From: Microcaldota archaeon
GTDB taxonomy: Archaea; Micrarchaeota; Micrarchaeia; Micrarchaeales; CABMGC01
Direction of reading: 5' to 3'
DNA: 35,242 nt
Assembly (NCBI GenBank): GCA_021851065.1
Contig: JAJZJQ010000015.1
Span: forward strand, 1-35,242
Positions within the stretch are counted from its first letter, which is position 1; every line of letters begins with the position of its first letter. The position numbers and the translations under genes were made by a program. Positions 30,972-35,242 of the stretch are shown here, piece after piece. The notes beneath the pieces were generated by a model, which saw only the letters and a list, made by a program, of their open reading frames with translations, did not search any database and was not told where the DNA came from.

Positions 30972-32426
30972 TCATCTCCTGTTCCTTTTTTTCTTTCTTC
31001 TAAGCTCAGGGATTGTGAATCTGTTCCATACGATCTTGTACATCTTGAGTTTGTCGGGCAATTCATTGGCGTAAGGTATGAAGGGAAACGCTATGAACAG
31101 TATAAGTGCAATCTCCGCAATAAATCCGCCATCCCTGTCCTGGTTCGGGTCATTGCCGAGCACATATACCTCGAGCCAGTTGTATGCCCCTCCAAGCCAG
31201 ACCCCAGGTGGCCACCAGCTAGTTCCCCCCTTCACTATTCCCCAGTCCTGCGGCAGCAGCTTATCTTTTGCAGCAAGCGCATACATCTCCCCAGTGTCCG
31301 ACAAGAACCTTAGCTGGTATGTGGTGTCGAGATAGCTCCCAGCTTCACCATTAATAACTGAATCGTATGTTCCGCTGCGCGCCATCTTAAGGAGGGAAGA
31401 TACCATCGGTATGAGCGGATTGGTTGCGTTCGCAGTGGTGTTGTATGTGCTGTTGGCTGAGAAGTAGCTGAACGCATCTGCAAGCTGAATGGTCTGGACA
31501 GAACGGGGCTCTTCCAGAAACTGGGCCTCGTAGTTTGTGCCATTGGTGATCTGAAGATATTTGTCGTAAGGGACAGTTACATAAACCTGCCTTGTGCTGT
31601 AATGGTATGGGTCTATGGAATCCATATACGTGGCAGTGCCAGAGCTATAGTTGAATTCGTTTAGAAGTGTTACTGCAACGGCGCTCGAGTTCATAACGGT
31701 TGCCCTCTGGATAGTCATAGGTGCTACGTACTGTGCCCTGAACAGAAATGCAAATGCAAGAATCAGGGCTACAAGCATTATTGCACGCATGTACATCTTT
31801 CGATGGTCAATTTCCACCATGCGATAGGGTATGTCATTTCTATACGGCTTAGATATCCCTTTTGACCTGACCATAAGATAGTGCGTGCCCATAAGCACCA
31901 GGAGAACTATCGGGACTATTGCTATATGCCATCCATATACTGCGCCCCAGTTTATTGGATTTATCCAATAACCAAGATACATCCCGTTCCACAGGTCTGC
32001 AGCGGACAGCGCATTCCACTGCGACACAAAATCGCCTCTGACAACTACACCAAATGCAACCTGAAGGAGGACCAAGAAGAACATCACAGCTCCTAGCATC
32101 CAGATGAGTTTCTTTTTCCTGTATGCCGATGTTGAGACGATGGTAAGGAGATGCAATACGAGTATAACAGTCATTGCCTGGGCTGCCCACAGGTGTATGC
32201 TCCTTATGAATACCCCTGCTGGATTGGTATCCCACCAGAACGGCCCAAAAAATACCATTATAATGCCGGTTACAACAAGAACAGCAAAACAGGTAAGCAG
32301 CAGGAAGCCTAACGAATAGAAAAAACTGTTTCCATAAGATGGAGCCTTTATTATGTAAACAGACTTGACGAATTCCTTTATATCTGCACTGATTCCAGAA
32401 CGCCCAGATCCACTAGCATTAGCCAT
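30972..32426 (-). CDS. Cytochrome b/b6-like membrane protein
   Basis: The 484-residue product binds two b hemes in a four-helix bundle. The ligands are H78 and H92 in IHLWAAQAMTVILVLH, and H167 and H182 in GWHIAIVPIVLLVLMGTH. The second pair is spaced 15 apart, as in cytochrome b6, not 14 as in mitochondrial cytochrome b. After the b6 part comes a fifth helix (about 213-232), a long polar outward region (about 235-430) and one C-terminal helix. The PEWY motif of the quinol-oxidising site is not seen. It likely belongs to a quinol-linked chain; no Rieske gene lies in the window. Confidence 0.85.
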   Translation of the reverse strand: MANASGSGRSGISADIKEFVKSVYIIKAPSYGNSFFYSLGFLLLTCFAVLVVTGIIMVFFGPFWWDTNPAGVFIRSIHLWAAQAMTVILVLHLLTIVSTSAYRKKKLIWMLGAVMFFLVLLQVAFGVVVRGDFVSQWNALSAADLWNGMYLGYWINPINWGAVYGWHIAIVPIVLLVLMGTHYLMVRSKGISKPYRNDIPYRMVEIDHRKMYMRAIMLVALILAFAFLFRAQYVAPMTIQRATVMNSSAVAVTLLNEFNYSSGTATYMDSIDPYHYSTRQVYVTVPYDKYLQITNGTNYEAQFLEEPRSVQTIQLADAFSYFSANSTYNTTANATNPLIPMVSSLLKMARSGTYDSVINGEAGSYLDTTYQLRFLSDTGEMYALAAKDKLLPQDWGIVKGGTSWWPPGVWLGGAYNWLEVYVLGNDPNQDRDGGFIAEIALILFIAFPFIPYANELPDKLKMYKIVWNRFTIPELRRKKKRNRR

Positions 32427-32532
32427 TACTTAAACTCTTTCCCAAAGGTTATTAAAAGTATTCCAAATAGGCAGTGTCATAGTTGATAGTAGCTGCTAGC
32501 CAACTCTGCCGTGGAAGAATCCTGGGCAGAGC

Positions 32533-32880
32533 CTATTGCCGTGACGAATTTTGGTTTGCGCCAATCCATTCGTCGTCATCCGCTTTGAACTGCGGTGAGC
32601 ACACCAGGAAATACTTGAAATTTCCCTTAATATTATAGGGGGTCATCTTGGGCACGAACACCACGTCATCAGGTGACACCGTCTGCTGCTCGCCGGCTAT
32701 GGTAAAAACGCCTTTCCCAGACAGTATTAGATATATCCTGTCCTCATTCTTGCATCTAACTGCGCCGTGCTCGCCGTTTATCGTTACCAGTGCCCCGCTA
32801 AACATCTGCCCCAGCCCATACTCCCTGATCTCCATTGGCCCCACTTTCTTCACGCTGGCCTGTGATGCCTTTATTATCAT
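32533..32880 (-). CDS. Cupin-domain protein
   Basis: The 115-residue product is a single cupin barrel. Motif 1 is degenerate (NGEHGAVRCKNEDRIYLILSGKGVF) with few of the usual histidines; motif 2 is VSPDDVVFVPKMTPYNIKG. The metal-binding histidines are mostly missing, so it may bind a ligand without catalysing a metal-dependent reaction. It lies upstream of the cytochrome b gene on the same strand with a 106-base gap. Confidence 0.72.
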   Translation of the reverse strand: MIIKASQASVKKVGPMEIREYGLGQMFSGALVTINGEHGAVRCKNEDRIYLILSGKGVFTIAGEQQTVSPDDVVFVPKMTPYNIKGNFKYFLVCSPQFKADDDEWIGANQNSSRQ

Positions 32881-32969
32881 TTATTCCTCCCGCCGATCTG
32901 CGTTTTAAGATTTGCTGCCATGGGTGCATAGGCTCAATACGCCCCATGATTACCTAGTATTTGGCAAGA

Positions 32970-32977
32970 TTTATATA
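32970..32977 (+). promoter_or_regulatory. TATA box of alba
   Basis: TTTATATA lies 57 bases before the alba ATG, giving a leader of about 30 bases. The leader ends with GGTGG (33018-33022), a ribosome binding site that selects ATG 33027. Confidence 0.6.
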
Positions 32978-33026
32978 GCCGCAGCGCAAAATAGGCTACG
33001 CATAGCATAAGCAACATGGTGGCAAT

Positions 33027-33353
33027 ATGGAAGAAGAACAGCAATACAATGGCGAACAGGCGGCAGTAGCTGGGAGTGCAATACCTGAGAACGTGGTACT
33101 TGTGGGCAAAAAGCCCCCGATGAACTATGTTCTCGCAGTGGTAACGCAGTTCAACAATGGCGTCAAGAGCGTGAAGATACGTGCCAGAGGCAATTCGATA
33201 TCAAGAGCCGTAGATGTAGCCGAGATTGCTCGAAACAGATTCATCACAGATGCCAGGGTAAACCACATAGCCATAGGTTCTGAGGAAATATCAAACGAAG
33301 ACGGGACGCGGTCCAAGGTAAGCTCAATAGAGATAACACTCGGCAGGCAGTGA
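33027..33353 (+). CDS. alba: Alba chromatin protein
   Basis: The 108-residue product has a short acidic tail (first ~22 residues) then the Alba fold: [15 protein letters not shown], with the two lysines where Sac10b/Alba carries its acetylated lysine, then [24 protein letters not shown] (the DNA/RNA-binding helix) and [11 protein letters not shown]. Alba dimers coat DNA and RNA in archaea. An ATG at 33016 is out of frame. The gene converges on the CBS-domain gene, 6 bases away. Confidence 0.95.
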   Translation: MEEEQQYNGEQAAVAGSAIPENVVLVGKKPPMNYVLAVVTQFNNGVKSVKIRARGNSISRAVDVAEIARNRFITDARVNHIAIGSEEISNEDGTRSKVSSIEITLGRQ

Positions 33354-33359
33354 CTTCCC

Positions 33360-33722
33360 CTATTTCTTGTATGCTCTGACCACGTCAGTGGAAGTTATAA
33401 TGCCAACGCAGACCATGCTTGCTTTATCGTAGACCACAGGCAGCCGTGGCATAGCGTACCGGACCATGATGTCAGATACATGTTCAAGGTCGTCGTCCTC
33501 CTGGACGAATACCGGATCCCTCATAATGTGTTTGACCTCGGCTTCCGCGTCGCTGCAGGATGCCAGGTCTTCCTCTACTGCAAGCCCGCACAGAACCTTT
33601 CCATCTAGGACGGGCATCAGACTTACCTTTGCAGTTTTTATTAGCTTTAGCGCAGCATATACGCTGGTTCCCCTGGACACGCCAACTATGCCCCTTTGCA
33701 TGACATCCTTTGCCCGCAGCAC
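33360..33722 (-). CDS. Two-CBS-domain protein
   Basis: The 120-residue product is two CBS domains in tandem: KDVMQRGIVGVSRGTSVYAALKLI with LMPVLDGKVLCGLAVEEDL, then IMRDPVFVQEDDDL with RLPVVYDKASMVCVGIITSTDVV. CBS pairs bind adenine nucleotides and act as energy sensors, here as a stand-alone protein. GTG 33722 is proposed because the only good TATA element (TATAAA on the minus strand, 33758-33753) lies about 35 bases upstream of it. ATG 33767 would place that TATA inside the gene. Confidence 0.82.
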   Translation of the reverse strand: MLRAKDVMQRGIVGVSRGTSVYAALKLIKTAKVSLMPVLDGKVLCGLAVEEDLASCSDAEAEVKHIMRDPVFVQEDDDLEHVSDIMVRYAMPRLPVVYDKASMVCVGIITSTDVVRAYKK

Positions 33723-33750
33723 AATCCCACTGGTATAATGTGGCTGGCAA

Positions 33751-33760
33751 GATTTATAGG
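33751..33760. promoter_or_regulatory. TATA element possibly shared by the CBS gene and aspS
   Basis: The stretch GATTTATAGG reads TTTATA rightward and CCTATAAATC leftward. Rightward it predicts a transcript start near 33780 for aspS; leftward it suits the GTG start of the CBS gene. Confidence 0.45.
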
Positions 33761-33790
33761 CTTTCATGTAGACTCATAATAGGTGTTTTT

Positions 33791-35089
33791 CTGGCAACTT
33801 CATATCGCACGCACTACATATCCGAGCTATCTGCAGAGATGGACGGAAGGCAGGTGGTAATAGCAGGATGGGTGCACGAAGTCCGTAACATAGGCAAGAT
33901 AGTCTTCATACTGCTAAGGGACCACACAGGCATAGCGCAGGTAATGGGCAAGGAAGGATTGTCCTCCGACGAAGTGATAAGGGCCATGGGCATGCCCAAA
34001 GAGAGCGTTGTCATGGTCAGAGGGAAAGTCAGGAAAAATGCACAGAGCAGGGCCGGATTTGAGATAATACCATCGGAGATAGAGAATCTGAACCCCCTAG
34101 AATCCACAATACCGTTCGAGGTAACCGGCAAGGTTCCGGCAGACATGGATGTGAGGCTGGACAATAGGCACATAGACCTCAGGAGACTCGAAACTACATC
34201 AATATTCAACATACAGTCCGCAATACTGAACTCGTTCAGAAATACAATGACCAGAAACGGCTTCGCAGAGATACGCACGCCTTCGCTTGTAGAAGCTGCA
34301 ACAGAAGGGGGAGCGGATCTCTTCCACGTCCAGTATTTCGAGAACGACGCGTTCCTCGCGCAGTCGCCACAGCTATACAAGCAGCTGGCAGTGATAGGCG
34401 GCATGGACAGGGTATTTATGGTTGTGCCTGCATTCAGGGCAGAGAAGCACAACACAGTATATCATCTAAATGAAGTTACGCAGATGGATATTGAGATGGG
34501 TTTTGCCGACCATAACGACGCCATGGATCTTCTCAAGAAGACTGCAACGAGGATAATAGAGGATGTATCGCAGCAAAACGCTGCGGATCTTGAGCGGTTA
34601 GGAATAACGCTAGATACGCCTAAAATAAAGGACATAACGTATAAGGGGGCAGTGGGGCTGCTAAGGGAAGAAGGCCAGGCCATAGAGTTTGGGCAGGATC
34701 TTAGCAGGGAACATGAGGAGAAACTCTGCGGGCTTTTAGGCGATCTTGTGCTGGTCAGGGAGTACCCTGCAAGCGTCAGGGCCTTCTACAGCATGCCAAA
34801 CAGCGACGACCCGAAAGTGTGCAATAGCTACGATTTGCTGTACAAGGGGCTTGAGATATCAAGCGGTGCACAGCGTATACATCTGCCGCATGTTCTCATA
34901 AAATCCATGAAGGAACATGGCTTAAATCCTGCCAAATTCGACTTCTACTTAAATGCATTCAGGCAGGGTGCCCCTCCGCATGCGGGATGGAGCCTTGGTC
35001 TTGAGAGGCTTACCATGAAGCTTGCCGGAATGCCTAATATAAGGGAATGCTGCATGTTCCCAAGAGACAGAGTGCGATTAAAGCCGTGA
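33791..35089 (+). CDS. aspS: Aspartyl-tRNA synthetase, archaeal type, probably non-discriminating
   Basis: The 432-residue class IIb synthetase has an N-terminal OB-fold (VVIAGWVHEVRNIGKIVF), motif 1 around FAEIRTPSLVEAATEGGADLF, motif 2 VPAFRAEKHNTVYHLNE and motif 3 GWSLGLERLTMKLAG. AGWVH places His where Thermococcus kodakarensis AspRS has Trp26; His there marks non-discriminating enzymes that also charge tRNA-Asn. Archaeal AspRS begins a few residues before YRTHY. No ATG, GTG or TTG is in frame between the TATA box and that point, so CTG 33791, with AGGTG just upstream, is proposed. GTG 33740 and TTG 33710 are the canonical alternatives. Confidence 0.93.
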   Translation: MATSYRTHYISELSAEMDGRQVVIAGWVHEVRNIGKIVFILLRDHTGIAQVMGKEGLSSDEVIRAMGMPKESVVMVRGKVRKNAQSRAGFEIIPSEIENLNPLESTIPFEVTGKVPADMDVRLDNRHIDLRRLETTSIFNIQSAILNSFRNTMTRNGFAEIRTPSLVEAATEGGADLFHVQYFENDAFLAQSPQLYKQLAVIGGMDRVFMVVPAFRAEKHNTVYHLNEVTQMDIEMGFADHNDAMDLLKKTATRIIEDVSQQNAADLERLGITLDTPKIKDITYKGAVGLLREEGQAIEFGQDLSREHEEKLCGLLGDLVLVREYPASVRAFYSMPNSDDPKVCNSYDLLYKGLEISSGAQRIHLPHVLIKSMKEHGLNPAKFDFYLNAFRQGAPPHAGWSLGLERLTMKLAGMPNIRECCMFPRDRVRLKP

Positions 35090-35093
35090 TCAC

Positions 35094-35242
35094 ATGGTTG
35101 AGATAAAGATAGTAAAGATTGAGAAGGATGCCGAGACCCAGGTCATGGTGGGCCATGCTGGTTTCATAAAGACTACGGAGGACATATACGAAGCGGTGAT
35201 GGGCGCGGTGCCTGGAATAAAGTTCGGGATTGCAGATCGGAA
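35094..35242 (+). CDS. Adenosine-specific kinase family protein, N-terminal part
   Basis: The 49 codons visible begin MVEIKIVKIEKDAETQVMVG and continue GFIKTTEDIYEAVMGAVPGIKFGIA. This matches the start of the small archaeal/bacterial adenosine-specific kinase family (VKxEKP..N.I.GQSHFIKTVEDLYEA...VPGxKFGIA). The gene runs off the window. It starts 4 bases after the aspS stop and GTGATCAC lies directly before the ATG, so the two genes form an operon. Confidence 0.8.
   Translation, partial: MVEIKIVKIEKDAETQVMVGHAGFIKTTEDIYEAVMGAVPGIKFGIADR

Overview
The window is archaeal chromosome. It carries a complete A-type ATP synthase operon in the archaeal order H-I-K-E-C-F-A-B-D, an Alba chromatin protein, an archaeal-type AspRS, a Dph6-like diphthamide enzyme, TATA-box promoters about 29 bases before leaderless starts, and Shine-Dalgarno-like GGTGA/GTGATA boxes inside operons. 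Compact genes, many small exported proteins with one N-terminal anchor, and a cytochrome b would fit an acidophilic DPANN archaeon (Micrarchaeum/ARMAN-like). That placement is inference; archaeal origin is firm.

Layout. 1-260: 5' part of an IS605-family tnpB on the minus strand beside a branched hairpin end. 630-8973: the ATP synthase operon. 9040-11637: dph6-like gene, a flavin reductase on the minus strand, and a class I/II aminotransferase. 11644-11714: tRNA-Val(UAC). 11703-18400: an AT-rich accessory island directly downstream of that tRNA. 18522-28527: amino-acid permease, two divergent paralogous anchored proteins, a 14-TM-type MFS transporter, valS, an anchored exported protein, an ABC-2 exporter pair and a parvulin. 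28528-30833: a second accessory island at the 3' end of the parvulin gene. 30972-35242: cytochrome b6-like protein, cupin, alba, CBS-domain protein, aspS and the start of an adenosine-specific kinase gene.

The most unusual content is the two islands. At tRNA-Val, two families of ungapped 60-bp repeats occur three times each. One family begins with, and the other ends with, the 3' end of the tRNA gene. They bound small units of different cargo: GNAT plus SemiSWEET, Fic, membrane protein plus AAA ATPase, methyltransferase, and nucleotidyltransferase plus a small protein. Two units (11703-13200 and 16492-17342) have the same pair of ends around unrelated cargo. At the parvulin gene, the last ~40 bp of coding sequence recurs at 29734, 29801 and 30834, bounding a P1-family peptidase unit, a nearly empty unit, and a NUDIX plus RelBE-like unit. 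No integrase or transposase is visible inside either island. Together they look like arrays of site-specifically integrated gene cassettes mobilised in trans, an inference that needs comparative genomics.

Functionally the backbone couples energy conservation (ATP synthase, cytochrome b) with translation (tRNA-Val, ValRS, AspRS, diphthamide). AspRS carries the His signature of non-discriminating enzymes, which implies tRNA-dependent Asn formation. The islands carry defence-, toxin- or modification-type cargo.
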